A stretch of 64,000 bases of DNA from Cinnamomum chago (taxonomy: Eukaryota; Streptophyta; Magnoliopsida; Laurales; Lauraceae). This document shows, one piece after another, positions 34,306 to 47,402 of this stretch. The notes under the pieces were generated by a model. The model was not told where the DNA came from. It did not search any database and saw nothing but the letters and a program-made list of their open reading frames with translations. The position numbers and the translations under genes are program-made. Numbering within the stretch: the stretch's first letter is position 1; each line of letters begins with the position of its first letter. The stretch is taken from assembly GCA_038049695.1 (NCBI GenBank), contig CP142460.1, positions 40,408,501 to 40,472,500 of the forward strand. The letters are read 5' to 3'.

Positions 34306-35340
34306 GAACCCACCTAGAGAGCCCATGGCTCGAGCGAACTTTGGGTCCGCTCGAGCCATGTGTACTTTTGGCCTGGGGCTGTGTTGGGAGCATGGGGCAG
34401 ATGTATACATGCTTAGGAGAGGTCTGTTTGAGGCCCAAATGCGATGGCAAGGATTAGAAGGTGTTATATGGAGCCCGGTTGAATGAGAAACCCCATCACG
34501 ATGATTCATCGATGGTTTTTTGCTTGCCAATGTGTATAGGGAGCTCAGAATGCTCTCATCACATTAGTGATAGAGGATTTAGCTCTGTGGGGTTGCCTCT
34601 TGTTAGTTCCTTGTTCTTTGGTACCTTTACATGTTTTTATACTCTATATGTGTTTCCTAATAAATGATGCATTTTCTTTCACTTAAATTATTGTTTAAGC
34701 AAGTTTCATTGTTTTCTAAGGTAACATTTGCTTTACTTTATTGTTCATATCTTTTCACCCACCTACCAGACCGTCGTGTTTGACCCACTCTTTGGCACTC
34801 AGGTCCAGATGTTGTCTACCCCGAGGAGGAGTTTACAGAGGCGACCGGAGAGCCGCAACGAGTAGGGGAATGGCAGTTTGACAATGTCGTTTAGGCATTC
34901 TGTCGAGCCTTGAGCTGTGAAACACATTCTTTTGGGATAGTGACTAACATTTTGGGAATTCTTTTGGTTGTATTGGCCTTTATTTTTGGGGAGTGATTAA
35001 TTAACTAATCTTTTGTATAAACATTTAACTTTACCTTTTTGGGGAAATGCTATAATTATCATTGCTCACTCTGACATCATGTTGTATACACTTGTGTTAT
35101 CAGTCTTGTTTTATGAAATGGACTTACTTGGTTTGCTACATGCTTCCGCATCGTAAATGAGAATGATATGTGTGTGTGATATCCTCACCGCGGAAATCTA
35201 TGGGAAATCGCGTACACTGATGGTATTATAAATCTCCTTAATCCGTGTACATAACAGCCAATTAAACCAATGCACTTGGCACGGGATTATTTAGATCACC
35301 GATCCCGGATTAGGTCAGTAACCCTTTTCGGGGTCGCGAC

Positions 35341-35404
35341 CGGGAATGGTAACTAAAACAGAAATGGTAACTTCAACATAGCCTTAAAAAACCTCATGCA
35401 AAAA
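35341..35404. other. short duplicated segment next to GLR relic
   Basis: acagaaatggtaacttc occurs at about 35356 and again at about 35411, so part of this stretch is a local duplication running into the GLR-coding text. Confidence 0.5.
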
Positions 35405-35598
35405 CTGAAACAGAAATGGTAACTTCTGTTGTCTTGTACACTTGCACGAGTGAACATCGTCAGCACACTCGGCCGTCTGGTGCTGAGCATTTGGCTTTTT
35501 GTAGTATTGGTCATCAATTCAAGCTATACAGCTAGCTTAACATCGATCCTCAGTGCAGCAGTTGTCCTCATGAATTGAAGGAATTGATAGTTTGATCT
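35405..35598 (+). pseudogene. GLR: glutamate receptor-like channel (GLR), left part of a split gene
   Basis: Translates to [32 protein letters not shown], then QLSS and IEGIDSLI. This is the end of the pore loop, the M3 helix with the gating motif SYTASLTS, and the start of the second ligand-binding segment (S2) of plant GLR proteins, plasma-membrane cation channels gated by amino acids and involved in calcium signalling. Upstream FCCL-like text fits a decayed pore region. A two-base loss before QQLSS and a stop after LSS break the frame. The gene continues at 60483, because gypsy element 2 inserted here with duplication gatct (35594-35598). Parts encoding the amino-terminal domain, S1 and M1 are not in the window. 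Confidence 0.9.
35594..35598 (+). repeat. 5 bp target-site duplication, left (gatct)
   Basis: gatct here and at 60483-60487. Within GLR it belongs to the codons for SLIS. Confidence 0.85.
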
Positions 35599-38312
35599 TT
35601 ACACGACCTGAGCCCGAAAGTAAGATTAAATCCGAGTTAACCCCGAGTCTCGCCCATACTTACTCCTGTGAACTCCGAATCAAATAAAATTCACAAGGGA
35701 TATCACACAATGTATATACAAAACTGTACAATGTTCTTTGCACACAACAAAATTCATTTACACTAACACATTCAATTGTATATTTAAATACAACGCAAGG
35801 ACGATAAGTTTGAAACATTTTAAAACCAATTCCTCTCAAAGTTTTCATTCTCCAAGATCATACTCTTATGATATCGCGTCATTTCCACTCAACTAATCCT
35901 CCTGGAGGAACTGAAGTGTTCTCCTCCGCTGACGCTGCGGCCTGGGTAGGATCGGCACGTGCAGCTAGGCTTGTAATGCCATCAATAACACTGAGAATTC
36001 AATAATTCAACAATGTATAAACAGATACATGATTGTACATGCTAAATTACACATTTAATATGTCTAATTCGATGTTAAACCAATACAAATACAATACAAA
36101 ATCGATGAGTCTTTATTCAAATTTGGCAAACTACAATAGCATTTTATATCACATCTTCCTAAAAAGGAAGGAATCACATCATTCATATGGAATGATTCAT
36201 CTTCCCTGAAGGAAGGAATACAAATAACATTTATTGTGAGATTTATCAGTGCCCAGGCCAGGGACTACTGACATCACCACGGAGCTCTGGAACACTCACA
36301 AATCATCTACTGCAATGAGAACAGCTCATAAAGAGCAATAATCAAATAGCTATGTAGTTCCAAACTCGAGAGTAAACACAATGTACACATTTAATCCGTT
36401 TCACATTTAATTCAGCGAATTCAATTTAACAATTAATCCAATCTGGATTCTAAATAAAAAAATTAACCCTATTCGGGTTTGATTCAACATATAAAGTTAT
36501 TTAAGACAATTGACAATTCAAATTACTTCATTTCAATTTCAAACAATAGAATGATTAAAGCTCATTTTATTTTCATTTGAAGCCAACCATTTAGGTGTAA
36601 TCTTTGGTTATTTAATGTACGTGTTATTCTCGATGGACACCACATTTTTATGAAATTTGTACATTAAAGTCCACTTAATTAGCACCATGGAGGTATGAAC
36701 ATTATTATCGACCTTGATATAATCAATAGGTTCTTTTCCTTAAATTCAGAATTAAATATGAAATTCTGTTAGTTTTAATTAACCCACAATCCATTTCAGT
36801 TTCAAATCCAGGAACACTAATTCCTAATAACTCAAGTGTACTTTAAGTACAATAAATTGACCATCTGGTCAAACTAACTTCGTCCTTTGGGTTAACCATA
36901 TATAAATTCGATTACCTGCCACAAATCACTAAATCTCCACGTTAAGAGAAGTAAATCACGTTTCAATTGGTCTAAAAGACCTTAAACATTTAATTCAGGT
37001 TCGCTCGAGAGGACCCATATTTGCTCGAGTGGATTTCATCTAGATAGTGGGTCACTCGGCGACCCCTCTTGATCACTCAAGCGATGACAAATAGAGACAT
37101 GTTCGCTCGAGCCGACTCTTGTTCGTTCAAGCGATTGCCATACAGAAAGTAGTTCGCTCGAGCGAGCTCTTGTTCACTTGAGCGACTACTCCAGAATTCC
37201 AAATCCGAAAATTCTAAATTGATATTCTCCCATTCCAAATCCCTTCAAACCTGCAAAAAGAAAATTCTAGAACCTCATGTTCCCTCCTGAAATACCATTT
37301 CACATACGCATAACACTTCCAGTCCATCATTTAATCAATTTCAAGGCCATCAAATTGATCCACAAATTAAATCAAGTCAATTCCATAAACATATATCAAT
37401 TATAAAGAAACCAAAACTGAGATTTATATATATACAAAGATAAACAACAGTTTCCTTCACTTCTAAAATAGCATATAATCACAAGTACTATTTATGCTTG
37501 CCTTTAATTCAAGTTTAACACAAAACTCCTTTCTTCTCAAGCTTTATTTGACACAAAACCACCAAATTCCAAACCTTCTTTGTAACCTAACATCAATAAC
37601 AATCCCAAAACAAACTTCTTGAGTTGTTTGAGATGGAAAAGGGTCTAAGGAACCTAATTACAACTGAAATTACTTTTGATACTCACTTTGTTAAGAAAAT
37701 CTGGTATCTTTCTCAAACTTTAACTTCAAGAAATCCAACCAAATTGATGAAGAAGATGAAGAAGACAAATTCCTCTCCAAAAACCACTTGCAAAGACTCT
37801 TTTCAACACTTCAGAATGAATAAACAAAGAGGGAAGCAAGAAACCTAGCTCAAGCTCTTTGTTGTTGTTGCAAGAACATTCGTGTGAATGTCATCTAGGT
37901 TCTTCTCAACCCTTATTAACAGTAACTTGCATTTTAACCCTCTTCATTTACCTTATTTCTAATTTAAGTCAATCCAAGACTCATTTGACTCATTTCAAGC
38001 CAAATGAAAATGAAAATAGTATGAAAATTGATATACTCTTTCAAATACTCATGATGGTATCAAGTTTCACCGTATTCGACGAAATATGCGAAAATCCATA
38101 TTTACGGAAAAGTCCTTAATTCCATCAAATTGAGTACAAAATCAACTCAATCAATTCAATCCCTTCTAAAACTTTTCATTATGCTCAATTCAATCGTTGG
38201 AAACTAATTTGATTCATTTTGATCATTAATCACACTTGATTAATCATGCTTAATTTGTATTAATCTCTATTAACTAGAGTTAATCTCGATTAACTCGAGA
38301 CAGGGTGTAACA
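35599..38312 (-). repeat. 3' LTR of gypsy element 2
   Basis: 2714 bp. On the minus strand it starts TGTTACACCCTGTCTCGAG at 38312. Contains the gttcgctcgagcg palindrome cluster at 36995-37190. A polypurine tract (minus-strand aagtttaggggaa, 38313-38325) precedes it. Confidence 0.9.
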
Positions 38313-38317
38313 TTCCC

Positions 38318-38640
38318 CTAAACTTTTAGAAGCATTCGGTCAACCGAATGAAACATAAATAAAATTATCTGAACGAATAGCTCTGGATATTTTCGAATCA
38401 TTTGTTCTTCAAGTTCCCATGTGGCTTTAGTGGGTTCATGATGAGTCCAAAGGACTTTGACCCATTTATTCGTCCCCGTGCATAGAACTTGCTCCTTGGT
38501 ATCAATAATTCTGACTGGCTTCTCAACATATATGGTGTTTGGCAAGACTTGAATCTCATCATAATTGATGATGTGTAAAGAGTTTGCCACATATTTGTGA
38601 AGCATTGACACATAAAACACATTGTGAATACCAGAGAGTT
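38318..38640 (-). pseudogene. chromodomain region of gypsy element 2
   Basis: Minus-strand text VRIIDTKEQ, then KWVKVLWTHHEPTKATWELE ending near KYPELF, preceded by GDVAYRLKLLAELSGIHNVF. Chromovirus-type C-terminus of integrase. Confidence 0.85.
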
Positions 38641-39990
38641 CTGCTAAAAGTTTTAGACGATAAGCCACATCTCCAATCCTGCTTTTGATTTTGAAAGGTC
38701 TGATATTTCTTAGTGAAAGCTTTCCTTTCTGTCCAAATCGGATATTACCTTTCATTTGCGAATTCTTTAAAAATACCCAATCACCAATAGCAAACTCGAG
38801 ATCACGTCGACGATTGTCAGCATAGCTTTTCTGCCTTGATAGGGCTACTATCAGCCTGTCCTGTACTTTTTGGACTTTCTTTGTTGTTTTTGCAATCATT
38901 GTAGGACCACGAAAACTCAATGTTCCAACTTCTTCCCAGCTAACTGAAGTCCTACATATTTGATCATATAATGCTTCAAACGGTGCCATTTCAATACTGG
39001 AGTGATAGCTGTTATTGTAGCAAATTCCCACAATGCCAGATGTTTATCCCAATCACTCCCAAAATCCATAACACTGGCACGAAGCAAATCCTCTAAAGTT
39101 TGGATTGTAAGTTCTAATTGTCCATCTTTCTGTGGATAATATGCAGTACTAAATCGAAGACTAGTACACATTGAATTCTAAAATGACTGCCAAAATGTAG
39201 AAACAAATCGACTATCTCGATCTGACACAATCAAAACCGATGTTTCATGCAATCTAGTCACTTTCTTCACAAATAACTTGGACATATCACTGAATCCCAT
39301 ATCCTTTCTAAATGGAAGAAAATGTGCTGACTTCGTAAGACAATCCACAATCACCCATACGGTGTCATGTTGTCTCTTAATCATTGGTAAACCAGATACA
39401 AAGTCCATAGTGAGATATAATGAGATGCTCCCACTTCCATCTACGTATATGCAAAGCATGAAGTAATCCAGGCGATTTTTTATGCTCAAACTTCACACAC
39501 TGATAAGTCAAGCATGAAGATACATATCCTATTATCTCCCGCTTCATATTATTCCACCAAAATCTGTCCTTGAGATTTCTATACATTTTAGTACTTCCTG
39601 GATGCATAAAATACTTGGTGTGATGAGCTTCAAACATTACTACCTATCTTTAGTCTTCTTGTGCTGGTATACATAATCTATCTTTGAAATATAAAACTTC
39701 TTCCACCAACACAAAGTCTGATCATGCTACAATGTTATTCCTGATTCTTACCAATTCAAGATCTTCAAATTGTCTCTCCTTGATTTATTGGATAAGAATC
39801 GGTTCAAATACAGACATTGCTGCAACCATTACTCTATTGTCCACCATTTCAATGGACACATCCGAATCTCTGAATTTTTCAATCAAATGTCATTCACCCA
39901 CTAGCGATGCCAAATTAGCAGATTTACAACTCAAAGCATCAGCTACTACATTACCTTTTCCAGATACATTAGTGAATGGAAAATCATAAT
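38640..39990 (-). pseudogene. integrase region of gypsy element 2
   Basis: Minus-strand pieces with integrase features: the zinc-binding part (HPGSTKMYRNLKDRFWWNNM), the core (MDFVSGLPMIKRQHDTVWVI, DRDSRFVSTFW) and YNNSYHSSIEMAPFEALYDQ. Decayed. Confidence 0.8.
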
Positions 39991-41043
39991 TTTTAATCAG
40001 CTCTAACCAACAGCGTTGCCTCAGATTAATGTCCTTCTAAGTACACAAATATTGAAGGCTTCTATGATTACGATGGAATTCATAAGTCTCTCCATAGAGT
40101 TAATGCCTCCATTACTTCAAAGCAAATACGACCGTTGCGAGCTCTGAATCATGAGTAGCATAATTCTTCTCATATTCTTTCAACTAACGCGAACCATAGG
40201 CAATTACCTTGTCATTCTGCATCAATACACATCCTAATCTTAAACCTAAAGCATTTGAATAAATTACAAATCCTCCTCTTCCGTCAGGTAATGCGAAGAT
40301 TGGGGCTGAGATCAATCTCTGCTTCAAAATCTGAAAACTGGAGTCACATTCATCATCCTATATAAATGGAATATTCTTCCAAGTCAGTTTTGTCAATTGA
40401 GATGCTATCTTAAAGAAGTCTTTCACAAATCTTCTGTAATATCCAGCCAACCCTAAACAGCTCTAGACTTTTGGAACATTCTTCGCACTTTGCCACTTAG
40501 TAGTGGCTTCAATTTTATATGAATTAACAGCTAATCCTTCTCTAATAATTATATGACCCAGAAATGTCACCTGTTGCAACCAAGAATCACACTTCTCTAG
40601 CTTTGCAAACAATTTATTTTCTCTCAACAATTGCATTGCTGTTCTCAGATGTTGTGAATGCTCTTATTTTTACTTTGAATGTACCAGAATTTCTTCATTA
40701 AAGATAACAACAAACTGATCTAAATAAGAAGCAAAAACTATGTTCATGAAAGCCATAAAAACTACAGGTGCATTTGTTAGTCCAAAGGGCATCACTAAAA
40801 ATTCATAATGCCCATATTGGGTCCTGAATGCAGTTTTTTGTACATCTTGATCTCTAACTCGAATCTGGTAATATCCAGATCGGAGATCAATCTTCGAAAA
40901 AGATTCTGCACCCTGGAGTTGATCAAACAACTCATCAATTCTAGGCAATGGATATTTGTTTTTGATTGTTATCTGATTTAGTTGCCTATAATCAATACAC
41001 ATACATAGGGTGCCATCCTTCTTATTCACAAATAATACAGGTG
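39991..41043 (-). pseudogene. reverse transcriptase and RNase H region of gypsy element 2
   Basis: Minus-strand text with [33 protein letters not shown] and [17 protein letters not shown], followed by RNase H-like remnants. It abuts the nested gypsy element 3 at 41044-41048. Confidence 0.85.
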
Positions 41044-41048
41044 CTCCC
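41044..41048 (+). repeat. 5 bp target-site duplication, left (ctccc)
   Basis: ctccc at 41044-41048 and 55625-55629 flank gypsy element 3. Confidence 0.88.
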
Positions 41049-43952
41049 TGTTAGACCCCGACCCAGACCAATTCGATTAGTATACGGTTAGTGTGTGTTT
41101 AGTCCTAAGTGGGTTTAGTAATCGTTGGGTTAGAAATAATTAGTTTAGTCCTGGATATAGCTTTGGGAAACGTTTAGTATTAGTCAGACACACTCAGGAA
41201 GGCCTGAGTGCTTGTGTAAGTTTGGGAGGATCGTATCGGTTTTCGTGTATTTGTGATTTTAATTTCATTTGAATGATTTTTCTATGTGTTATAACTTTTG
41301 TTTTCAGCCCATTCATGTTTGAAGCCCAAAAACCCAAGTTCTGGCCCAAAAAGGGTAAAGTGGTCTTTTATACACAAATCTGGACACAAATTTCGAGACC
41401 TCAAAACCATGTCAAAAATATACTTTTTGGAAACTAGATCTTTCGAGGATCGTTTTATCATTCTTCGTCGAGTTCATTCGAGGCCCACAAGATCATGTTT
41501 TTGTCAATACAATTCAATTTTATTGGGTCCCATTTGCGAGTGCTTTAAGTCAACTCTCCTTATCTTTCACTCTTTTCATTCTCTCAACCCAAACCCTAGA
41601 GCAACCAAGAGGAGAAGCATTTTCCTTTCAACTTTGTCCTCTTGAAAGATCAAGCTAGAAGACCTCAAAGAGAATTCCAAGACCATCATCTTCTTCCTCT
41701 CATCTCAAGCTTTCTTTTGATGTCATTTTCTTGAAAGTTAGAAGTGAGCAAGCTCTCCATTTGTCTTCATTTCTCTTGTTTGACCTTCTCTAGGTAAGAG
41801 CTTCAACCCATACCATTCATGTAGTCCTTTTAGTTCCTTAAAATCTTGTTTTTCATGTTACAAACCCTTTTGGTAAAATGGGTTTCTTGTTTTCAAGATT
41901 GAGTGAGTTTTTGTGTGGTTTTCATGGGTTTTTGTAGTTCTTTGGATTGGCTTGAGTGAAGTTCTTGAAGAGGTTTGTGGCATCTTTGACAAAGGCAAGT
42001 AACCAATCTAGGATGGATGTTAGCATATGTGCATTGCATTTGTTTCCCTTGCACTCTTCTCATTCATTGAAAATTTGGGGATTTTGTTTTGATTGGAGAA
42101 TGGGATTTTAATGTCTCAAATTGTGTTTTGAAATGTGTGTTTTACCCTTGGAGAGCATGGAGGCTCAGGGAGTGCAAGTGGGATGAGAAACAAGAAGAAG
42201 GGAAGAAGAAAACGTGAAAAATCTGAACTCAGCTGCATTTCCCGTGCAGTAGCTGGCGGCTAGCCGAAATCCCCATTTCGGTTAACCGCGAGCTGACCGA
42301 GCTCGACGTTTCCCTTTCCAGAAGCTGACATTTCGACAGTGGGTTTCGGTCAGCTTGACGGTTAGCTAGCGGCTAGCCGCCATACCCCATTTCGGCTAAC
42401 CGCTGGCCAACCGCACGTTTCGGCTCCTTTTCCCGAGAGCTAAGTTTCAGACCGAGGTCCCAGCGGTCAGCCCTACGGTCAGCTTACGGCCAGCCGCCGG
42501 GTTGCATTTTGGCTAACCGTAAGCCGACCGAAATCAGTTCGGTTTCTTTTCCAGAGAGCTGCGTTTGGACCTGAATTTCCAGCGGCCAGCTGGCGGCTAG
42601 CCGACACCCGACCGCGAGGTGACCGAAATTGACAAATTGCCTGTTTCAAAGAGTATTGCAAGAATGAAAACTAGAACATGTTAAGCGACCTTTAGCCTGA
42701 TATTGTGCACTCGAAACCAGAGATGTCTTTTAACTTCCGGGGCACCAATTCTGTTTTTAATTCCAACATCTGGGCTTCGGTTACACAACGACCATCCAAA
42801 GGTCCTTGCATGTGCTTGATAGGCTTTAGTTCATACTTTGGTTTTGATATAATGAATATCATCGTGTACTCATTTTGAAGTTTAAGTACAAGCTCGTTTT
42901 AAAGATGTGTTTCAAGGAAAAGGGGTCACTTTCTAAGCGTGTCATGCATATTAATTATGCCTCTTGCTAGTCGTGTTCGTCGTGTTTTGATAAGTGACTT
43001 TCTCCTTTTTATCTCGACATGTTTTGATAGTGGTTCGCGTGTTTTGTGCATTCATGAATTAAGTGAACACCACTGAGCTTGGACTGCCCTTTCAGTTTGA
43101 TCCACTGTCTGGGGGTCCTTAAACATGTGGACTGTCTACAGACTGGTCGTGTATTTATTACACATCGTGCGTGTCCGGTTCCGCGACCGGAAATCCCCGT
43201 ATATGTGGGAATCGTGTCGTGATTATATTATGTATATCGTGCTTGTCGTGCGTGCTTGCTCTTTTCATTATATATGATAGAGAAAGGATGGGCTCTTTGT
43301 GGATTGTAACTATTCATGCTATAATAAGTAATCATGCTAGTTTTGCTCGTGTTTTGTCATGTAACTGTTTACAATTCAGCAAAACGTCTTTACATGTTTT
43401 TTTAGCACTTTCTACTCTATGCTCATGCCTAAATTGATTACCTGCCAAACCGTTGTATTTGACCCATGTTTGTTGGTGCCCAGGTGCAGGAGACGTTGCC
43501 TTTGAGGAGGAGCGTCAGGAGGAGGCTCTTGAGCCACCCCCAGTGAGAGAGTGGCAGCCCGACGATGTCAATTAGACGTCGGGCTGGTTCGTGAGTTTCG
43601 CCACTTTTGTCATGGGGATTTTTTTATTATTTTGAGAATTGTATTGGCCTGTGTTGGCCTCTTATGGGATGTAACAAAAACTTAACTTACTTTGTGTAGT
43701 CTCGTAACTTGAATTATGATGGGATTGCCTTGTTAACTCCTTTCTTTTGATACTATGTCTTGTTATCAATTATCATAGCACTTAAAAGTTTAGTGGTGCT
43801 TATTCTGATGTGATTTGGTACACGCTTCCGCAAACTTGATCGTGTGAGACAGATTCCGCGTGTCTGGGGAATCCTCACCGCAGGAACCTGTGGGAAAACA
43901 TAACAATGTAACAACACGTCGCGGGCCCGGAATCCATTCCAGGGTCGCGACA
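41049..43952 (+). repeat. 5' LTR of gypsy element 3
   Basis: TGTTAGACCCCGACCCAGAC...GGTCGCGACA, 2904 bp. The palindrome-rich stretch ggctagccg/ggttaaccg lies at 42250-42640. A GC-rich tail (ccgcgaccggaaatccccg) is near 43180. Confidence 0.92.
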
Positions 43953-43956
43953 GGAC

Positions 43957-43968
43957 TGGTATTAGAGC
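43957..43968 (+). other. primer binding site, initiator tRNA-Met type
   Basis: tggtattagagc just after the 5' LTR, one base from the usual tggtatcagagc. Confidence 0.8.
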
Positions 43969-44113
43969 GAGACATGTTTCAGGCACTTAAAAGAAACTAG
44001 AAAGGTCTTAGGAACGTGGCGAGGATTCGTGAGTTCGATAGATTCGTGGGTATAGGACCTTAGAAACCCTTATACCATGATTATTGTGTACTAACTCTTT
44101 GTTTTACAGCACT

Positions 44114-45001
44114 ATGCCTCCAAGAAAAGCTCCAAACCATCATGCTTCAGGCAGTAATCAGAATGAGTCAAACACATCTAATACACCGACAACTACACAG
44201 TCTCAAGAACTAATGCAAGCTATGATAGCACAACAAAGGCAGGCTAATGAAAACCAAGCAAGATTTCAAGAACAGCTAGCAAAGAAAGATGACGAAATGG
44301 CACAAGTCCAGAGGCAACTCTTAGAATTTCTTCAGAATAGGAACGTAGCTCCACCTCCTTTGGGTCCACAGATTGTTATCCATAATAGGGATCATGATCC
44401 TAATGCGTTATTTGAGAAGTTCAAGAAAAAAGCACCGAAGGAATTTTCGGGCAATGAGGACCGGTTAGTTGCAGACGACTGGTTAGTTAATACCGAGAAG
44501 ATCTTCGATGTCTTTATGTGCACGGGTAGACAGAAGGTCAACCTCACAGCTTCACTATTTTACGGGCTTGCTGATAGGTGGTGGCAAACAGTTAAGGACC
44601 CATATACGGTAATGGCTAATGAAGAGGCTTGGGCAGCGTTCAAGACACAGTTTCAGGATAAGTACATTCCCTCCCATGTTAAGAGGCAGAAAGCTATTGA
44701 ATTTCAGCAGCTCAAGCAAGGCAGCATGACAGTCCTAGACTATGTCACCAAGTTTGAAAGATTGGCTAGATATGCTACCGAGTTGATTGACACTGAACGG
44801 AAGAAGATAACGAAGTTCCTGGAAGGGTTGAATCCAATTATTATGAGAGATGCAATAGGGGTAGTTCCACCGGCTACGTATGATGAGGCGGTCAAACGGG
44901 CATATACGTTTGAGGATATTAACAATTTGATCGTTCAAGATAGGAAACAGCACTACGAGCAGCAGAATCAGAGACAACAGCAGAACAAGAAACCAAGATA
45001 A
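44114..45001 (+). CDS. gag of gypsy element 3
   Basis: Open frame of about 295 residues from MPPRKAPNHH, the start that matches element 1 (MPPRKGPVNG). It has a Gln/Glu-rich helical N-terminal part, then the capsid-like core (DPNALFEKFKKKAPKEFSGN, SLFYGLADRWWQTVKD, QLKQGSMTVLDYVTKFERLA, EGLNPIIMRDAIGVVPPATY). The core binds into capsid-like particles and packages the element RNA. The zinc knuckles follow in the next segment. Part of a broken element. Confidence 0.85.
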   Translation: MPPRKAPNHHASGSNQNESNTSNTPTTTQSQELMQAMIAQQRQANENQARFQEQLAKKDDEMAQVQRQLLEFLQNRNVAPPPLGPQIVIHNRDHDPNALFEKFKKKAPKEFSGNEDRLVADDWLVNTEKIFDVFMCTGRQKVNLTASLFYGLADRWWQTVKDPYTVMANEEAWAAFKTQFQDKYIPSHVKRQKAIEFQQLKQGSMTVLDYVTKFERLARYATELIDTERKKITKFLEGLNPIIMRDAIGVVPPATYDEAVKRAYTFEDINNLIVQDRKQHYEQQNQRQQQNKKPR

Positions 45002-45013
45002 GAACAAGGTCAA

Positions 45014-45994
45014 GTGAGGCAGGGTTGTGGTCATTGTGGCAAGAATCACGAAACTCATGAATGTCATAAGGCCATGGGTGCCTGTTTCAAATGTGGAGCT
45101 ATGAACCATGCAATCAAGGATTGCCCACTACTTCTAAATCAAGGGAACAGAAACCAACAGCAGAGACAAGCATCTCCTCAAAATCAAGCACCAGTTCAGA
45201 ATCAAGTTAGACCACCTCAGCAGCAGCAGCAGGCTAGGCCACCAGCACAGAATCAGAATGCTCGTCCTCCACAACAGAACAGACATGGCCAAGGAAGGCA
45301 GAACCAAGCACCGAACAGACTACAGATGCATGGACGTTTATATTATCTCAACCGTGCGGATGCTAAAGCTACGGGAGACATGGTAGAAGGTAAACTTCTT
45401 GTTTGTGGGGTAGAAGCCCAGATTTTATTTGACCCTGGATCCATGCATTCCTTTTCATCCTCTAGTTTTGCTAAGATGATTGATGCACCATGTAGTGAGC
45501 TGGATTACATTCTAGTAGTGACCACTCCAGTAGGGAAACAAGTTGTGTGTAGAACCTATTACCCTAGCTGTACAGTTTTGTTAGGAGATGCTAATTTACC
45601 GGCCAACCTCAATGTTTTAGACATGCATGATTTTGATGTCATCTTAGGCATGGATTGGTTAGAAGCATATCATGCCACCATAGATTGTTTTAGTAAAACC
45701 ATAACATTCAGATTCCAAGGACCACAGGCAGAATTGATATTTCAGGGGAACAGGAGAAAAACTCAGGCAGGGTTTATTTCAGTGTTGAAGGCAAGCAGAT
45801 TAGTTCAGAGTGGGTGTCAGGCATTTATTGCGTTTATCACGGAGGATAAACAGTCCCAAGGGGTGGAGGATATCCCCATTGTGTGTGAATTTTCAGATGT
45901 TTTTCCAAAAGAATTCCCGGGATTACCACCAATTAGAGAAGTTGAGTTCATAATTGAGCTCCTACCAGGGACGGCTCCGATCTCGATTGCACCA
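45014..45994 (+). pseudogene. zinc knuckle, protease and start of reverse transcriptase of gypsy element 3
   Basis: Two CCHC-type knuckles (CGHCGKNHETHEC and CFKCGAMNHAIKDC), a Gln/Pro-rich linker, an aspartic protease (LFDPGSMHSFSS, then VILGMDWLEAYHATID), then the N-terminal lead of reverse transcriptase. It ends at the border of the LTR-like block. Confidence 0.85.
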
Positions 45995-46639
45995 TGTCAC
46001 GCCCCCGAACCGAAACCTCGGGGGCGGGAGATGGGATTAAGCATAAATGTATTTTACTTCTCCCAAGACCCGCGTGTGTGAAGACAACACATTCTGAATA
46101 TTTTGCGGAAGCATTTGTGGCGTTGCGACCCGAAGTTCGTGGCCATCGGATTCCGCGTCGCACTCAACCTTTAGCACATAGCTATTATATAAAGAATCAT
46201 ATCAGACTGGAGTAACCATCACAATAAATTACAGAGCTGACGGTAACAGGATATTACATTCCCAAATATGTTCAAGTCACAATTATCAATGTGCATTAAT
46301 TAAGAATCCCAAGAAAAAGGCTAATAAAAGCCATACAACAATAAGCTATAAACTACTACCCAAATGTGACGTAGCTCCGATGTCAAGCTCAGTGTCTACA
46401 TGACATAGCCGACAAACTAACCTGCAAAGCATGGCTCTACAGCCAACAAAAGCACTCAACTCGGGGCGAAGAAATCTGAACCTGAGTACCAAAAGTAGTG
46501 GGTCAGACGCGACGGTCTGGCAGGTGGATGAAAAGATAACAAATATACTGAAGAATAAAACATAAGATAAATCATGATACTCGATCAAATGCTGCATATA
46601 ATTAAACGGGTGCAAAAGTCGGGAATCTCGGGGAAAACC

Positions 46640-47150
46640 TGTATTCATTTCAAGCATGGGTAAAACATGAAGATCTAATAAAACATGTATTCATTTACAT
46701 CATCTATAATCATAGATATTTGACAATCGGGTATTCGTCTAAAACATGTATAAATATAGCGGTATGGTAAAACAACGTTCATTTGAAACCTATGTAGAAA
46801 TACGGATATTTAATAAACCGGGTATCGTTTAAAACAGGTATAACCGTAAGAATCTGGCAAACAAGTGTCATTTGAAACATATTTCAAAGCAGGGATATTT
46901 AACAAATCGAATATTCATTTGAAACCGGTATAAACATAGTGATCTGGCAAAACAGGTGTCAATTGAAACATATTTCAAAGCATGGGTATTTAACAATTCG
47001 GGTATTCCTTTAAAACAAGTATAAACATAGGAATCTCACAAGTCAAATGTCATTTAAAACAAAGCACGGATATTTAACAATTCGGGTATTCATTTACAAC
47101 ATGTACAATCATGTAAATCTAGTAAAACCATTGGTCGTTTGAAACATAGG
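46640..47150. repeat. tandem units of about 88 bp
   Basis: ggtatt(c)att(t)aaaacatgtataa, then atctggcaaaaca, gtcatttgaaacata and ttcaaagcatgg recur with about 88 bp spacing (marker gaatctggc-type text at 46664, 46852, 46940, 47031, 47114). Confidence 0.75.
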
Positions 47151-47402
47151 TAAAAGGATGGGTATTCACCCAACCGGCGTTCATTTAAAACATATACGTG
47201 TACAAGGAACAGAAAACGACATAATAATAACTGAATTTACATTGGAGAATATGAACACTTGTTTAGATAACAACTTTCATAAAGGAAACGAATCATTTAT
47301 CGGAAAGCAAGTAAGCAACATAAAACATGTCGGGTATCCAAGGAATCGGGAACTGGCAAGATGGCAACCACACGAAGCTAAGTCATCTATCACTAAAGCG
47401 AT

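Larger units (their letters stand above)
20881..35340 (+). mobile_element. gypsy element 1, Tekay/Del-like chromovirus, broken
   Basis: Ty3/gypsy element with 5' LTR (20881-23956), tRNA-Met-type primer site, gag, protease-reverse transcriptase, RNase H, integrase, chromodomain and 3' LTR (31106-35340). The gag text, the FDPG protease style and the terminal VKVLWENRGP chromodomain segment place it with Tekay/Del chromoviruses. It is broken, with about ten or more interruptions in coding. Two solo LTRs of another family are nested in it (24327-26533 and 32584-34305). LTRs differ by roughly 5% in the stretches compared by eye, so it is an old but not ancient insertion. No target duplication was recognised. 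Confidence 0.88.
31106..35340 (+). repeat. 3' LTR of gypsy element 1, with nested solo LTR
   Basis: Begins TGTAAGACGCCGACCC and ends ...TTTTCGGGGTCGCGAC. Interrupted by the inverted family X solo LTR at 32584-34305. Its own sequence is shorter than the 5' LTR. The last base directly abuts sequence belonging to the GLR locus, with no target duplication seen. Confidence 0.88.

Noticed and set aside
42479-42661. Minus-strand frames over the palindrome-rich LTR stretch (also 54138-54332)
   Set aside because: Follow the palindromes and differ between the two LTRs; not conserved as protein.
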